DNA of 64,000 nucleotides from Sulfurimonas sp. (GTDB lineage Bacteria; Campylobacterota; Campylobacteria; Campylobacterales; Sulfurimonadaceae), in the NCBI RefSeq assembly GCF_018698455.1, contig NZ_JABIOQ010000014.1, positions 1 through 64,000 of the forward strand. The letters run 5' to 3'. Numbering within the stretch: the first letter of the stretch is position 1; each line of letters starts with the position of its first letter. The position numbers were made by a program, and so were the translations under genes. The notes below the pieces were generated by a model. It ran no database searches and was not told the origin of the DNA. It saw only the letters and a program-made list of their open reading frames with translations. This document shows, piece after piece, positions 50,105 to 60,325 of the stretch.

Positions 50105-50545
50105 TTATTTATTTAAAATTATTGCAGATTCAAAATCAAATATTTTGTCATCTATGAATAAATTATACTGACTTAACCTTTGACTTAGTATCTCTCTAAA
50201 TTTCTTAGTATCATCAAAAATATCAAATGAGATTCTATGTTTACTTTTAAAATCAATAGTGAACTCTACTCTGGTTAAATCTCCACCTAATTTTTCTTTA
50301 TTTGATTTATCATAGATATTTACTCTGTTATCTGGACGATTAGGCTTAAGGCTTTTAAGAAAATTACCTTTATACTTTTTAGTATGTTTTTGATTGAACT
50401 CTTGAATGTATTGATATCTGATTTTAATGTTATTAGTGTTAACTATAATGTCATAGGCATAATCTAGCCATCGCCTATTAACCGCATTTAAACTTGGAAT
50501 ATTATAATCTTTCTTTAAATTTTTAAACCATTCAATTTCTAGAAA
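50105..50545 (-). pseudogene. Replication-initiation-protein-like remnant (5' lost)
   Basis: A minus-strand frame without start codon reads FEKNNPSFLEIEWFKNLKKD, WLDYAYDIIVNTNNIK and GGDLTRVEFTIDFKSKHRIS before its TAA. The LTRVEFTID segment resembles Rep proteins of small plasmids and filamentous phages. It overlaps the cut end of the integrase, so a deletion fused the two. Confidence 0.5.
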
Positions 50546-51606
50546 ACTTGGATTGTTCTTCTCAAATCAAATTGACTATAATTTTTTCTGAATGAGTGAA
50601 ATGATTTTGACTTGTCAGTAATAATTTTATTCAAGTATCTGTTCAGCTTTTTAGAATTTGCAGAAGAATTTCCTTCAAAAAATAAGAACTCAAATCTTGA
50701 CTTTATTCTCTTTTCTAAAATTTTCTGAATCTTATTATGGATGGGAATTGCCCTTATAGCATTTTTTGTTTTCCCATCAAACACTTCTATAAAATTTATA
50801 TCTGTATTGATATTAACTTTCTTTAAATTACTGATTTCTGAAATTCTCAATCCAGTAAAAAGTGCAACCAAACAAAATTCTTTCAAGTCTTGACTTATAT
50901 CAGAATTGAAAATTAAATTTAAATCCTCTGGCTGATACTCTTCCTTCACAATAGTATCATCTTCCCATAATGTTTTTAACTTCTTCATATCTGTTGTGTA
51001 TTTACTATCATTATATTCAAGCCACTCAAAAAATTGTTTGTGAAAATTTATATGCTTATTAATTGTAGTAGGCTTAATAGTTTGATAGTCAGACTTAGGA
51101 AGATTATTCATAATCCAACTAATATCTTTTCCTCTCCATTTCTTTGCACGTAAGTAATCAAAAGGCATTACTTTCATTTTTTTCTGAACATCTTTATAGA
51201 ATTCCAAAGTTGGTACAGTATCTTTAACACAAAATAAATTTAAATATTTAAAACCACTCTTCATATTCTTGATTGTGTTGTCTACCATATGTCTTTGGTC
51301 TTGTATCTCAGCCAAAAATTCTTCTAGCTTAACATCTATATTTTCCCATATATCATTCCACATATCATTCTTTGAATTTATGTTGATTGAAACATTTTCT
51401 ATTGGAGTAGACATTAATTCTGCTTTTTTAACTTCTGCACCTTGCATTGTTTCCCCATCTTGATTGGGATAAACTTCATAATTCTTTGCAATTAATGTCA
51501 ATTTATCATTAATATCTGAACTAAATGTGCTTGTATCTTGAATTAACCAACCAGATTGATGCTTTTTGTGCATTAAAAACTCCATAATTGTGTCTCTTTC
51601 AAGCAT
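50539..51606 (-). pseudogene. Tyrosine recombinase/integrase, C-terminally truncated
   Basis: 355 residues are readable. The core-binding domain spans about 60-200; catalytic box I is ALFTGLRISEISNLKK, a beta-hairpin lysine region is DGKTKNAIRAIPIH, and box II is HSFRKNYSQF. After HSFR the frame changes to rep-like sequence and stops, so the second His/Trp and the catalytic Tyr are absent. Its start faces tRNA-Ser, as for elements integrated there. 51607-51813 contains no gene. Confidence 0.75.
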
Positions 51607-51813
51607 AGCGTAGTCTAAATTAGAACTTCTTAAACTCTTTTTGACTATTTTTTTGCCAAATCTTTTACAAAAATAATAATAATTATTAATTAAAATTAAA
51701 TATTTTGTAGTATTTGTATAATAATTTATGTTTCTTGATTGTTTCCAGGTTGTTTCTTTGTTGTTTTTTTGATTTTTGTTAAAGTAGCTATTATAGGGGT
51801 TTATTGAAGTAAG

Positions 51814-51902
51814 TGGTGGACCCTCAGAGATTCGAACTCTGGGAGGTGTAACCCTCGCCGGTTTTCAAGACCGGTGCATTCGACCAACTCTGCCAAAGAT
51901 CC
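51814..51902 (-). tRNA. tRNA-Ser (TGA)
   Basis: Minus-strand sequence begins GGATCTT, has anticodon stem CCGGT/ACCGG with loop CTTGAAA (anticodon TGA), a long variable arm (GAGGGTTACACCTC) and T arm AGAGTTCGAATCTCT, and ends AGGGTCC-A-CCA. Its last 24 bases are repeated at 48939-48962. Confidence 0.92.
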
Positions 51903-51938
51903 ACGTGTTTGTAACGATATGTTTTAGAACTATAAAAC

Positions 51939-52012
51939 TGGAGGTGCCACCCAGATTTGAACTGGGGATAGCAGCTTTGCAGGCTGCGGCCTTACCACTT
52001 GGCGATGGCACC
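51939..52012 (-). tRNA. tRNA-Cys (GCA)
   Basis: GGTGCCA/TGGCACC acceptor, anticodon stem GCAGC/GCTGC with loop CTGCAAA (anticodon GCA), T arm CCCAGTTCAAATCTGGG, encoded CCA preceded by discriminator T. Confidence 0.95.
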
Positions 52013-52030
52013 AGTTATCTTTCATGTCAA

Positions 52031-52117
52031 TGGTGCCCGGAGCCGGACTTGAACCGGCACAGTATTGCTACCGGGGGATTTTAAGTCCCCTGCGTCTACC
52101 AATTTCGCCATCCGGGC
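52031..52117 (-). tRNA. tRNA-Leu (TAA)
   Basis: GCCCGGA/TCCGGGC acceptor, anticodon stem GGGGA/TCCCC with loop CTTAAAA (anticodon TAA), long variable arm, T arm GCCGGTTCAAGTCCGGC, encoded ACCA end. Confidence 0.95.
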
Positions 52118-52158
52118 ATAGTGAATGAAATCACAGTTTATAATAATAAATTAAAAAA

Positions 52159-52233
52159 TGGAGCGGGAGACGAGGTTCGAACTCGCGACCCCAACCTTGG
52201 CAAGGTTATGCTCTACCGCTGAGCTACTCCCGC
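52159..52233 (-). tRNA. tRNA-Gly (GCC)
   Basis: GCGGGAG acceptor, D arm AGCTCAGCGGTAGAGC, anticodon loop TTGCCAA (anticodon GCC) between AACC stems, T arm GCGAGTTCGAACCTCGT, encoded CCA. First of four same-strand tRNA genes. Confidence 0.95.
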
Positions 52234-52329
52234 ATCCATACTCTTACACGATAAATCGGTAAGTGAGGTGGAATTATAGCCGATACTTTTTTGTTTGTAA
52301 AGTCTTTTTAGTTTAAATTATGAAAATAG

Positions 52330-52338
52330 TGCTATAAT
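52330..52338 (+). promoter_or_regulatory. Extended -10 promoter of ilvD-thrS-infC
   Basis: TGCTATAAT, 45 bp before the ilvD ATG, divergent from the tRNA cluster. Confidence 0.6.
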
Positions 52339-52383
52339 CACCTTTATAAACTAAATACATATGAGATGGATAAAGGATTATTT

Positions 52384-54072
52384 ATGAGAAGTGATATTAT
52401 TAAAAAAGGTTTTGACAAAGCCCCTCACCGTTCTTTGCTACGTGCAACAGGTCTTAAAGATGAAGATTTTGACAAGCCATTTATAGGTGTTGCCAACAGC
52501 TATATTGACATTATTCCTGGTCACTTTTTTCTTCATGAATATGGAGAGATTGTAAAAGAGGCTATCAGAGAAGCTGGTGGTGTGCCATTTGTTTTTAACA
52601 CTATTGGTGTTGACGATGGTATAGCTATGGGTCATGAAGGTATGCTTTACTCTCTTCCTTCACGTGAAATTATTGCAGACTCTATTGAGACTGTTATGAA
52701 CGCACACCAACTAGATGCGATGATTTGTATTCCTAACTGTGATAAGATTGTTCCAGGTATGATTATGGGTTCACTACGTGTTAATGTTCCTACTATATTT
52801 GTTTCAGGTGGTCCTATGGCTGCTGGACATAAGAAAGATGGAACTCCTATTGACCTTGCGACTGCGTTTGAGGCTGTTGGAAAACATGCTGAAGGTAAGA
52901 TGACAGATGAAGAACTTTATGAGATAGAGTGTGAAGCTTGTCCATCAGGTGGTTCATGTTCAGGTATGTTTACTGCAAACTCTATGAACACTCTATGTGA
53001 AGCTATGGGTATCGCACTTCCTGGTAATGGAACTATTTTAGCGATGACTCCCGAGCGTATAGAACTAGTTAAAAAAGCAGCTCGTCGTATAGTTGAACTA
53101 GCTAAGATGGAAAACAATGAAAAGTTTAGAATGAAAAACATTTTAAATGAAAAAGCAATTCATAATGCATTTGTTGTAGACATGGCAATGGGTGGAAGTT
53201 CAAACACAGTACTTCATCTTTTAGCGATAGCAAGAGAATCAGATATAGAATACAAGATAGAAAACATTAACAAGATTGCACATAAAGTAGCTCACATCGC
53301 TAAAATATCTCCATCAAAAAGTGATGTTCACATGGATGATGTTAATCGTGCAGGTGGTGTAAACGCAGTAATGTGTGAAGTTTCTAAACGAAGCGGCAGT
53401 TTAAACCTTGATTCTCTTATGATTACAGGTGAGACTTTAGCAGAGCGTATTGAAGGCTGTGAGATTTTAGATGAAGATATTATTCATACAAATGAAAATG
53501 CTTATTCTCAAGTTGGTGGTTTATCTATTCTTTTTGGAAATCTTGCAACTGAGGGTGCTGTTGTTAAAACTGCAGGTATCGCAGGAAATATGAGACAGTT
53601 CAAAGGAAAAGCGGTTTGTTTTAACTCTCAACCTGCAGCAATAGCTGGAATTATGGGACATCAAGTAAAGTCTGGCGATGTTGTTGTTATTCGTTATGAG
53701 GGTCCAAAAGGTGGTCCAGGTATGCAAGAGATGCTCGCTCCTACTTCACTTATCATGGGTATGGGCCTTGGCGAGTCAGTTGCTCTTATAACTGATGGTC
53801 GTTTCTCTGGAGCTACTCGTGGTGCATCTATAGGTCACGTTTCTCCAGAAGCTGCTGAGGGTGGTATGATAGCTCTTATTGAAGATGGTGATGAGATAGA
53901 GTTAGATACAGATGCTCACTTACTACAACTTAATGTAAGCGAAGAGATTATTGCAGAGCGTCGTGCTAAATGGACTCCGCATATCAATCATGTAACATCA
54001 AAATGGCTTAAGCGTTATGCACTTTTAGTTTCAAACGCATCAAATGGTGCTATTTTAAAAACAGAATTATAA
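52384..54072 (+). CDS. ilvD: Dihydroxy-acid dehydratase
   Basis: Iron-sulfur enzyme of valine/isoleucine synthesis. Starts at ATG 52384 behind AAAGGA. Cluster cysteines lie in [15 protein letters not shown] and [37 protein letters not shown] is the C-terminal signature. 562 residues. 13 bp before thrS. Confidence 0.97.
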   Translation: MRSDIIKKGFDKAPHRSLLRATGLKDEDFDKPFIGVANSYIDIIPGHFFLHEYGEIVKEAIREAGGVPFVFNTIGVDDGIAMGHEGMLYSLPSREIIADSIETVMNAHQLDAMICIPNCDKIVPGMIMGSLRVNVPTIFVSGGPMAAGHKKDGTPIDLATAFEAVGKHAEGKMTDEELYEIECEACPSGGSCSGMFTANSMNTLCEAMGIALPGNGTILAMTPERIELVKKAARRIVELAKMENNEKFRMKNILNEKAIHNAFVVDMAMGGSSNTVLHLLAIARESDIEYKIENINKIAHKVAHIAKISPSKSDVHMDDVNRAGGVNAVMCEVSKRSGSLNLDSLMITGETLAERIEGCEILDEDIIHTNENAYSQVGGLSILFGNLATEGAVVKTAGIAGNMRQFKGKAVCFNSQPAAIAGIMGHQVKSGDVVVIRYEGPKGGPGMQEMLAPTSLIMGMGLGESVALITDGRFSGATRGASIGHVSPEAAEGGMIALIEDGDEIELDTDAHLLQLNVSEEIIAERRAKWTPHINHVTSKWLKRYALLVSNASNGAILKTEL

Positions 54073-54085
54073 AAGGAAATTTTTA

Positions 54086-55894
54086 GTGAATGCAATCGCA
54101 ATAAAACATAATGATCAAATTATTGACTTACAAACTGCTGAACAATTAGGTTTTGAAGGTGAGCAAATTCACCTTGATAATTCTGAAGATTCATTAGAAG
54201 TTTTACGTCACTCAACAGCACACTTAATGGCACAGGCTATAAAGTCACTTTATCCAGATGCTAAATTCTATGTCGGACCAACTGTAAAAGAGGGTTTTTA
54301 CTATGACTTTAAAACGCAAACTGAGATAGGTGAGGGTGACCTTAAAAAGATTGAAAAGCAAATGCTTTCTTTTGCAAAGAAAAAATACCCAATAGAAAAA
54401 TACGAAATTTCAATGGACGAAGCAAAAGTAAAGTTCGCAGATGACCATTTAAAACTTGCTGTTATGGAGAGAATTCCAGATGAGACTGTTTCTATCTACA
54501 AGCAAGGTGAGTTCGAAGATTTATGTCGTGGACCTCATTTACCTTCTATTGGTCTTATCCGTTACTTTAAACTTACAAAGGTTTCAGGTGCGTATCTTGG
54601 TGGAGATTCTAAAAATGAGATGCTTACTCGTATTTACGGTATTGCATTTGCAGACAAAGAATCATTAAAAGCACATATGGAAATGTTAGCAGAAGCTGCT
54701 AAACGCGACCACCGTAAACTTGGAAATGAAATGAAACTTTTCACTTTCCGTGAAGAAGTTGGAGCAGGTTTTCCTATCTGGCTTCCAGCTGGTGGACGTC
54801 TTCGTGCACGTTTAGAATCACTTCTCTTTAAAGCACACCGTAAACGCGGATATGAGCCAGTTCGTGGTCCTGAAATGTTAAAAAGTGACCTTTGGAAAAC
54901 ATCAGGGCACTATCAAAACTATGGTGAAAATATGTATTTTACTAGTATTGATGATGTAGAATTTGGTGTTAAACCAATGAACTGTGTTGGACATATTAAA
55001 GTATATGAAGATGAACTTCACTCTTACCGTGATTTACCAATAAAATATTTTGAATATGGTGTAGTCCATCGTCATGAGTTTACTGGTGCCCTGCATGGTC
55101 TATTTAGAGTACGTGAATTTACTCAAGATGATGCACATATCTTTTGTACTGTAGATCAGATAGAAGAACAAATTATTGAAGTAGTTGATTTTGTCGACAA
55201 AATTATGTCTACATTTGAATTTGATTATAAAATGATGGTTTCTACTCGTCCAGAAAAAGCTGTTGGTGATGATAAAGTATGGGAACTCTCAACTCAAGCA
55301 CTTAAAAATGCAATGGATAAAAACTCACTGCCATATGAAATAGATGAAGGTGGCGGAGCTTTTTATGGTCCTAAAATCGACATTAAAATTACGGATGCTA
55401 TTGGTCGTGAATGGCAATGTGGAACAATTCAGTTAGATTTTAATCTTCCTGAACGTTTTGAGCTAGAGTATAATGGAGATGATAACGAAAAGATACAACC
55501 TGTTATGATTCACCGTGCTATTCTTGGCTCATTTGAGCGTTTTATTGGAATTTTAACTGAGCATTATGCTGGTGAATTTCCTATGTTTATCGCTCCAACA
55601 CAGGTTGCAATTGTACCTGTCGCAGATGTGCATAAAGATTATGCTAAGCAATTATCAGATAAACTTATTGACATTAACACCGATAGTGAGATATATGCTA
55701 GGAATGATTCGTTAAATAAACGAATTCGTGTGGCTGAAAAAACTCGTGTTCCAATGATTGTTGTTATTGGTGATGAAGAGATAAAGAATAAAACTGTAGC
55801 TATTCGTGATAGAAGAACAAGAGAACAATATAACCTAAGTGAAGAAGAATTTCTTACACTTATACAAACTAAAGTAAATGAGGTAAATTTTTGA
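54086..55894 (+). CDS. thrS: Threonyl-tRNA synthetase
   Basis: 602 residues from a GTG at 54086 with AAAGGA upstream. TGS domain at 1-60, editing domain with [16 protein letters not shown] and the CRGPH segment, class II core motifs 2 and 3 ([38 protein letters not shown]), and an anticodon-binding domain from about 500. It overlaps infC by 4 bp. Confidence 0.97.
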   Translation: MNAIAIKHNDQIIDLQTAEQLGFEGEQIHLDNSEDSLEVLRHSTAHLMAQAIKSLYPDAKFYVGPTVKEGFYYDFKTQTEIGEGDLKKIEKQMLSFAKKKYPIEKYEISMDEAKVKFADDHLKLAVMERIPDETVSIYKQGEFEDLCRGPHLPSIGLIRYFKLTKVSGAYLGGDSKNEMLTRIYGIAFADKESLKAHMEMLAEAAKRDHRKLGNEMKLFTFREEVGAGFPIWLPAGGRLRARLESLLFKAHRKRGYEPVRGPEMLKSDLWKTSGHYQNYGENMYFTSIDDVEFGVKPMNCVGHIKVYEDELHSYRDLPIKYFEYGVVHRHEFTGALHGLFRVREFTQDDAHIFCTVDQIEEQIIEVVDFVDKIMSTFEFDYKMMVSTRPEKAVGDDKVWELSTQALKNAMDKNSLPYEIDEGGGAFYGPKIDIKITDAIGREWQCGTIQLDFNLPERFELEYNGDDNEKIQPVMIHRAILGSFERFIGILTEHYAGEFPMFIAPTQVAIVPVADVHKDYAKQLSDKLIDINTDSEIYARNDSLNKRIRVAEKTRVPMIVVIGDEEIKNKTVAIRDRRTREQYNLSEEEFLTLIQTKVNEVNF

Positions 55895-56409
55895 GCCAAA
55901 AGAAAAACCGTGTAATAATGAATGACGATATCCGTGCAACTGAATTAAGATGTAGTATAGATGGGGGAGATTCTTTAGGAATTATCTCAATTGATGATGC
56001 TATGGAAAAAGCGAATGAACTAGGTCAAGATTTAGTTCTTATTGCTCCTGATGCAAAGCCACCTGTTGCTAAGATTATGGATTACGGCAAATACAGATAC
56101 CAAGAAGAGAAAAAACTTAAAGAACAACGTAAAAATCAAGTAAAGATTGTTGTTAAAGAAATTAAGCTTTCTGTGAAAATTGCTGAGAATGATGTTGCAT
56201 ATAAAGTTAAGCACGCAAGAGAGTTTTTAGAAAAAGGTTTTCATGTTAAGTTTAGAGTTTTCTTGAGAGGTCGTGAAATGGCTAATCCTCAAGCGGGTAG
56301 AGAAGTTCTTTTAAGTGTTTGGCCAATGGTTGAAGACATAGGTGTTATGGAAAAGCCACCTAAGTTTGAAGGTCGTTACTATAACATGTACGTAACACCA
56401 CAAAAATAA
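55891..56409 (+). CDS. infC: Translation initiation factor IF-3
   Basis: 172 residues; [14 protein letters not shown] at the N-terminus, [20 protein letters not shown] and [20 protein letters not shown] in the C-terminal domain. Starts at a TTG inside TTGA overlapping the thrS stop. A non-AUG start is characteristic of infC and enables IF-3 autoregulation. rpmI and rplT, which usually follow, are not in the next 8 kb. Confidence 0.95.
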   Translation: MSQKKNRVIMNDDIRATELRCSIDGGDSLGIISIDDAMEKANELGQDLVLIAPDAKPPVAKIMDYGKYRYQEEKKLKEQRKNQVKIVVKEIKLSVKIAENDVAYKVKHAREFLEKGFHVKFRVFLRGREMANPQAGREVLLSVWPMVEDIGVMEKPPKFEGRYYNMYVTPQK

Positions 56410-56532
56410 AATAAGTCACAATAGCAATGCATCTACTGCGTTGCTTCATTCGTCATGTACTACCGCACACTTCCTCAATCAGCCCTTGTAACTACATCAC
56501 TCTTGTGATTATTTCCACTTTATTAATATTTT

Positions 56533-56823
56533 CTATAGAGCAATTTTAATTTTATCAGTAGCATAGTTATGAACTAGAAGCTGTATTAGGTTTTGATAAC
56601 CTATTCCTAGTTCTTTGGACTTGGCTTTTATGATAGCTAGGTCACTTACTGCAAATCTAATAGTAGTTTGTTTTTTTTCTTGAAGAGCTTTTGTATATTT
56701 AGCATAGTTTTTATACTCATTTATTTCATCTGTATTGATTGTATCATTTGTCCACTCATCGGATTCTAATGATTTTAAGAGTTCTAGCTCTTCATTATCA
56801 AGATATTTTGTATCACTATTCAT
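56533..56823 (-). CDS. BrnA-like antitoxin
   Basis: 96 residues: acidic N-terminal half (DNEELELLKSLESDEW), then KQTTIRFAVSDLAIIKAKSK and ELGIGYQNLIQLLVHNY, a ribbon-helix-helix of the BrnA type. Overlaps the upstream toxin gene by 8 bp. The 120 bp between infC and this gene show no other feature. Confidence 0.75.
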   Translation of the reverse strand: MNSDTKYLDNEELELLKSLESDEWTNDTINTDEINEYKNYAKYTKALQEKKQTTIRFAVSDLAIIKAKSKELGIGYQNLIQLLVHNYATDKIKIAL

Positions 56824-57100
56824 GTCTATCTCCTTTGTGCTCTTTATTTAGTTTTCTACTAGGAATGATGGTCTTTAGAAAAATCTCTGTGTCATTTTCT
56901 ACAAAAGCAACAAAGCAGATGTAGTCATCAAGTTCTAAAATAAATATCTTTTGATTTGGATATTTATTACTATTTGGATGAGATTTTCTTCCAATTATCT
57001 CTCCTTTTAGGAGTTTTTCCAAAACCATCTCAAAACTAATTCCTCTTTGAATTTGCAGAAGTTGATTTTTCTCTTCATTCCAATTTATCTGCTTATTCAA
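56816..57100 (-). CDS. BrnT-like toxin
   Basis: 94 residues: WNEEKNQLLQIQRGISFEMV, a Gly-Arg-Lys-Ser-His segment, KIFILELDDYICFVAFVEND and FLKTIIPSRKLNKEH. This is the BrnT/DUF4258-like ribonuclease outline (strand-rich core ending in S/T-R-K-x). Toxin-first order with the overlapping antitoxin behind it. Confidence 0.7.
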   Translation of the reverse strand: MNKQINWNEEKNQLLQIQRGISFEMVLEKLLKGEIIGRKSHPNSNKYPNQKIFILELDDYICFVAFVENDTEIFLKTIIPSRKLNKEHKGDRHE

Positions 57101-57225
57101 AATTCACCTTTTCTAGTAATTTATAGTCTATTATGTCATAATTGTAGATGTTTAGTCAATACATTAATTATATATTACATCCCCATATGTCAAGACCACT
57201 TAAACCAAGATTCTTATTTCACTTA

Positions 57226-57405
57226 TTATGCTACTTCTAGTAACTCTTGATTTTGTAACTTTAAACTAGTGATGAAGCTATCGTAAATCTCATTAGGAGT
57301 TTTATTTCCAAGAGCAGAGTGTAATCGTCTCGAATTGTATTTAACTATATAGTTATCTATAGAGTATCTCAATTCGCTCATACTTTTGTAATCTGGAGTG
57401 GTAAC
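57226..57405 (-). pseudogene. IS3-family transposase remnant (OrfB C-terminus)
   Basis: Minus-strand frame with KSMSELRYSIDNYIVKYNSR, RLHSALGNKTPNEIYDSF and stop: the integrase-core end (YxxxYNxxRxHxxLGxxTPxE) of IS3 transposases. No start, no ends seen; a short fossil. 57101-57225 is otherwise empty. Confidence 0.8.
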
Positions 57406-57473
57406 TTAAATGCATACTAATTTTTCGAAGAAACATATCATTGATAAGGGAATGTTACTCATAACAACGAAAC

Positions 57474-57929
57474 TTATTCTAAAATCTCTACACTAGAACA
57501 CAACACGTCATGCAATGCTTTTTTATCTTTTCTATAAAAAGGTAAGAGTAGACCAACGACTATAGTTGCAGAAAACAAAAACGCGATGAATCGTAGCACT
57601 GCTTTTATAAATGAAATATTTTTAAATGTTCTATTATCAACTACTTTAATTCCATAAGCTTTTTTTCCTGGTGTTTGTCCACTTATAGTAAGTAGTATAG
57701 AATAAATAAGCCCATAAATACTTACACCAACTAAAGGTGCTAGTTGAGAAGCTTGGAAATCTTCTTTTCCATCCAAGACTAAATAGGTAATGATGTAAAG
57801 AATAGGTGCATAAATCATAAACATATCTGTAATGAAAGCTTTTATTTTTAGAGGGTAAGAAGCATAGAGTACTTTTGGAATTTTTTTTTGTACTTTTGCT
57901 GTTTGTTTTTTTAGTTGACGAAATCTCAT
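57474..57929 (-). CDS. RDD-family membrane protein
   Basis: About 151 residues from ATG 57929 (a TTG 15 bp further is possible). YPLKIKAFITDMFMIYAPIL holds the first helix with the Arg/Asp-like motif (here K..D), TISGQTPGKKAYGIKVVD is the hallmark GxTxGK segment, and RKDKKALHDVLCSS ends the domain. Three or four helices; function of RDD proteins is largely unknown. Divergent from moaA. Confidence 0.85.
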   Translation of the reverse strand: MRFRQLKKQTAKVQKKIPKVLYASYPLKIKAFITDMFMIYAPILYIITYLVLDGKEDFQASQLAPLVGVSIYGLIYSILLTISGQTPGKKAYGIKVVDNRTFKNISFIKAVLRFIAFLFSATIVVGLLLPFYRKDKKALHDVLCSSVEILE

Positions 57930-58011
57930 GTGAGAGTATAACAAAAAAAGGTAAAGAAATTTTCAACTCTTATGGCTATAATAGCAAAATAAATGAGTGA
58001 TAGGGATAGTA

Positions 58012-58977
58012 ATGTTAATAGATAGCTATGATAGAGTGGTTGACTACCTAAGAGTTTCAGTCACAGAACGCTGTAATTTTAGATGTCAATACTGTATGCC
58101 AGAAAAGCCTTTTTCATGGGTTCCAAAAGAAAATCTTTTAAGTTTTGAAGAGCTTTTTGAGTTTATGAAAGTTGCTATTGATGAGGGAATCAAAAAAATC
58201 CGTATCACTGGTGGAGAACCTCTTCTTCGTGAAGACTTAGATAAATTCATAAAAATGATATACGATTACGAACCTACTATCGATCTTGCTATGACTACAA
58301 ATGCTTTTTTACTTAAAGGAACTGCTCAAAGACTTAAAGATGCAGGGCTCAAACGCATCAATGTAAGTATAGACACTTTAATCCCAAGTGTTGCCAAAGA
58401 TATAGCTGGAAAAGATGTTCTTAAAAATGTTTTAGAAGGTGTGGAAGAAGCTCTTAAGGTTGGGCTTAAAGTAAAAGTAAATATGGTTCCTATGAAAACA
58501 GTCAATGCAAATGAAATCATAGAGGTTTTAGAGTACTGTAAGAGTAAAAATATGACTATAAGATTTATAGAGTATATGGAAAATAAATTTGCAAAAGAAG
58601 GTATCGCTGGTCTGAAATCTCCTGAACTTTTAGATATTTTAAAAGAAAAGTATGAGTTTACTGATGAAGGATTTGATGGAACTTCCCCTTCTCATTATTA
58701 TAAAATGAGTGATGGTTATAAATTTGGGATCATTGAACCTTATGCGGATGACTTTTGTAAAAAATGTAACCGTATTCGTTTAACTGCCGAGGGTAACTTA
58801 ATTCCTTGTCTTTACTTTGATGAGGCCATGAGCATCTCCGAGTCTATCAAACGCGGTGACATTAAAGGTGCAGCTCTTGTTTTAAAAGAAGTTGTTCGCA
58901 CAAAACCCGAGAAAAATCGTTGGGGTGGTGAAGATGATGAAGTTTCTTCTCGTGCATTTTATGAGACTGGTGGCTGA
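58012..58977 (+). CDS. moaA: GTP 3',8-cyclase
   Basis: First enzyme of molybdopterin synthesis. Start ATG 58012 behind TAGGGA. N-terminal radical SAM cluster CNFRCQYC (Cys21/25/28), [10 protein letters not shown]-terminal cluster in [19 protein letters not shown], and the required C-terminal Gly-Gly (ETGG). 321 residues. With moeA at 62 kb it indicates molybdoenzymes. Confidence 0.96.
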   Translation: MLIDSYDRVVDYLRVSVTERCNFRCQYCMPEKPFSWVPKENLLSFEELFEFMKVAIDEGIKKIRITGGEPLLREDLDKFIKMIYDYEPTIDLAMTTNAFLLKGTAQRLKDAGLKRINVSIDTLIPSVAKDIAGKDVLKNVLEGVEEALKVGLKVKVNMVPMKTVNANEIIEVLEYCKSKNMTIRFIEYMENKFAKEGIAGLKSPELLDILKEKYEFTDEGFDGTSPSHYYKMSDGYKFGIIEPYADDFCKKCNRIRLTAEGNLIPCLYFDEAMSISESIKRGDIKGAALVLKEVVRTKPEKNRWGGEDDEVSSRAFYETGG

Positions 58978-58980
58978 TCG

Positions 58981-59739
58981 TTGATTTACCTAGTAGAACA
59001 CTTTTACTCTATTCAAGGTGAGGGAAAGTATGTCGGTACCCCTTCACTTTTCTTTCGTTTTGGCGGATGCAATATGAAGTGCGAAGGTTTCGGCTGCATT
59101 GAAAAAACAGATGATGGGACAGAAGTCTTAGGCTGCGATACTGTTTATGCCGTAAGTAAAGAACACTTCTCAAAAAACTGGGCAAGTATAGAAAATGCTC
59201 AAGAGCTTTTAAACGTACTCAATCTTTATGAATTGCCAGAAGCCGTAGACATAGTTTTAACTGGTGGAGAACCTCTTATATATGCTAATGATCCAATTTT
59301 TATAAAATTTTTAGAAGTTCTAGTTGAAAATGGCCATAATATAACCTTTGAAACAAACGGCTCTCTAAATGTTGATTTTGATGAATACCCAGTTTATAGG
59401 GAGTGTTTCTTTGCTCTTTCTGTAAAACTCAGTAACTCTCATGAACCTCTTAGTAAAAGAGTCCGTGGAGACACTATTTACAACATCGCTTCAAATGCCA
59501 AAGATGCTTTTTTCAAGTTCTCAATTGATGCTGAATCCATTAACCTAGGACTAGAAGAAGAGTTGTCAGAAATACTACAGCACTCTCCTAAAACCAAGGT
59601 ATATTGTATGCCTCTTGGTGGGAATAAAGAAGAAGTGGAGCTAAATACCGAACCTCTTATAGAATTTTGTAAAGTAAAAGGTTATAATTTTAGTGATAGA
59701 CTTCATATCAGAATCTGGGATATCAATAAGGGTGTATAG
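58981..59739 (+). CDS. queE: 7-carboxy-7-deazaguanine synthase
   Basis: Radical SAM enzyme of queuosine synthesis. FYSIQGEGKYVGTPSLFFRF precedes cluster cysteines GGCNMKCEGFGC (30, 34, 39); LTGGEPLIY follows. The third cysteine spacing (Cx3Cx4C) departs from the canonical Cx3Cx2C; QueE is a known variable-cluster family. TTG start 3 bp after moaA, no better alternative. Followed directly by queD. Confidence 0.92.
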   Translation: MIYLVEHFYSIQGEGKYVGTPSLFFRFGGCNMKCEGFGCIEKTDDGTEVLGCDTVYAVSKEHFSKNWASIENAQELLNVLNLYELPEAVDIVLTGGEPLIYANDPIFIKFLEVLVENGHNITFETNGSLNVDFDEYPVYRECFFALSVKLSNSHEPLSKRVRGDTIYNIASNAKDAFFKFSIDAESINLGLEEELSEILQHSPKTKVYCMPLGGNKEEVELNTEPLIEFCKVKGYNFSDRLHIRIWDINKGV

Positions 59740-60321
59740 ATGATAATTCGTAAACTTTTTAAATTTGAAAACGCACATGTAGTTCGTGGTTGCTCAACCG
59801 TAAAATGTAGAAGCTCTCTTCATGGTCACTCTTATAGAATTGAACTTCTTTTTGAATCGAACTTTCTAGATAATGGTCAAATGGTTTATGACTTTGGTCT
59901 TATGAAACAGAATATGAAAGATTTGATTGAAAGTTTTGATCATGCTGTGAGTTTATGGAGCGAAGATGATACTTCATACCTTGAAGATATGAAAAAGCAT
60001 TCAGCAAGATGGTTGCAACTACCTGTTTCTCCATCAGCAGAACAAATCTCTCGTGTTTTATATGTCATCATAGATAAACTTTTACAACTTACCTCAACAG
60101 TAAATGGTGAAAAAGAAGTAAAACTCAACTCTGTCATAGTTCATGAAACACAAACTGGTTATGCACAATGTTTTAAAGAAGACGCTTACTCTACTCAAAT
60201 GGGAGTTATAAACCTTGAAGATATCGTTTTCTCAAAAGCTGTTCTTGACGACTTTAAAGATAATCAACTTTTCGAAAAAATGAAAAGAAATGAAAAGTTT
60301 ATAAACCCTCTAAGTGTTTAA
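59740..60321 (+). CDS. queD: 6-carboxy-tetrahydropterin synthase
   Basis: FKFENAHVVRGCSTVKCRSS and LHGHSYRIELLFES give the zinc histidines and catalytic cysteine; MVYDFGLMKQNMKDLIESFDH carries the third family motif. 193 residues, longer than the ~120 of E. coli, with inserts between motifs. Start abuts the queE stop. Confidence 0.93.
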   Translation: MIIRKLFKFENAHVVRGCSTVKCRSSLHGHSYRIELLFESNFLDNGQMVYDFGLMKQNMKDLIESFDHAVSLWSEDDTSYLEDMKKHSARWLQLPVSPSAEQISRVLYVIIDKLLQLTSTVNGEKEVKLNSVIVHETQTGYAQCFKEDAYSTQMGVINLEDIVFSKAVLDDFKDNQLFEKMKRNEKFINPLSV

Positions 60322-60325
60322 CTAG

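Noticed and set aside
58012-58977. Moco or other riboswitch upstream of moaA/moeA
   Set aside because: The upstream gaps are short and show no conserved aptamer blocks.
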